This document shows, piece after piece, positions 63,570-64,000 of a DNA stretch of 64,000 nucleotides. The stretch covers positions 82,906,572 to 82,970,571 of the forward strand of contig CM054116.1 of NCBI GenBank assembly GCA_028673005.1, given 5' to 3'. The position numbers were made by a program, and so were the translations under genes. A model generated the notes under the pieces. That model saw only the letters and a list, made by a program, of their open reading frames with translations. It was not told the origin of the DNA and did no database searches. The first letter of the stretch is position 1, and the number at the start of each line of letters is the position of its first letter. This stretch comes from Tanypteryx hageni (Eukaryota; Arthropoda; Insecta; Odonata; Petaluridae).

Positions 63570-64000
63570 CCGGAAGACTTTTCTCTCTCAAAGATTTGTA
63601 CATCTTTCCTAAGGAAGAAGAACATAGCAGAGTCGTGGAACAATGTGAATATCACCCTTTTGCATAAAAAATGTTTCAAAGAATATTGAATAACTACCAC
63701 CTAATCAACCTACTCCCGGCGGTCTACAAAACATTCGAGCAAACACCAACTATGCGCATTCAGAATAATATTGATTCCACCCAACCCACAGAATAGTGCA
63801 TAAAATACGAATTCAAGTTGTCAGAGGGATAACATTATCAATGTGCTAATGAATACGAGTTTTCTCTGTGTGTGCTTCCTCGATAGCAGCAAACCCTATC
63901 AGAATTTCGTGTTTTAAAGGCATTGAATAAACAAGGAGTAACAGATGCATTCATAACTTTGATCAAGAGCATCTACAAAAATGCAACATTTTCTGCTCAA
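63570..64000 (+). pseudogene. LINE reverse-transcriptase fragment, runs off the window
   Basis: One frame gives ESWNNVNITLLHKK. After a frameshift comes NNYHLINLLPAVYKTFEQ, then RIQNNIDSTQPTE and a stop. Later ALNKQGVTDAFITLIKSIY runs into the right edge. These match, in order, the reverse-transcriptase landmarks of LINE elements: 'WxxxxIxLIHKKG', 'NYRPISLLxxxYKxF', 'Rixxxld..qpxEQaGFR', then 'vLxAL...gi...yixlIkxIY'. The first catalytic aspartate region (F.D...AFD) is degraded (VCFLDSSKPYQNF). Frameshifts and stops show it is dead. It is on the opposite strand to the fragment at 58505-59165, so it is a separate insertion. Confidence 0.78.

Overview
The window is eukaryotic nuclear DNA, AT-rich with isolated CpG-rich islands, long dinucleotide runs and dense fossil transposons. 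The mix of short non-autonomous hAT elements, Helitrons, a Mutator-like (MULE) foldback element and decayed non-LTR retrotransposons with triplet 3' tails fits an arthropod, most likely an insect. That assignment is inference from repeat style. There are no operons, ribosome binding sites, CRISPR arrays, rRNAs or recognisable tRNAs.

Genes: I can support one protein-coding piece, a first coding exon on the minus strand (25847 to 25359, 163 codons). It encodes the start of a type II membrane protein with a furin-type site and ends at a good phase-0 splice donor. A CpG-rich block (25848-26370) behind it is the likely promoter and 5'UTR. I found no later exon, so the roughly 25 kb to its left is probably intron; the right part of the window is upstream or intergenic.

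Layout: 1-9.8 kb is mostly plain non-coding DNA with a foldback, a tandem duplication and a microsatellite. A LINE 3' end lies at 9.85-10.1 kb. From 12.3 to 17.5 kb there are a MITE-like element, a Helitron-like 5' end with a ~300-bp tandem array, a short hAT MITE and a structured hairpin. The exon is at 25.4-25.8 kb. From 28.3 to 30.1 kb come a foldback element, a dispersed repeat (called R1 here) and two Helitron ends back to back. From 35.8 to 40.2 kb there are two hAT elements with perfect 8-bp target duplications and one complete short Helitron. From 48.4 to 51.5 kb there are MITEs and a perfect palindrome. A ~4.5 kb hAT-like composite (52.4-56.9 kb) carries nested Helitron ends and two tandem R1 copies. 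It is followed by a MULE foldback with a 9-bp duplication and a broken transposase (57.0-58.1 kb), a LINE C-terminal fragment (58.5-59.2 kb), purine and pyrimidine tracts, and a LINE reverse-transcriptase fragment running off the right edge.

There is no evident multi-gene system. The most informative signals are transposon architectures (terminal repeats, target duplications, nesting), some probably unnamed families, plus a few unexplained hairpins. All family calls were made by eye from motifs and termini; none was checked against a database.
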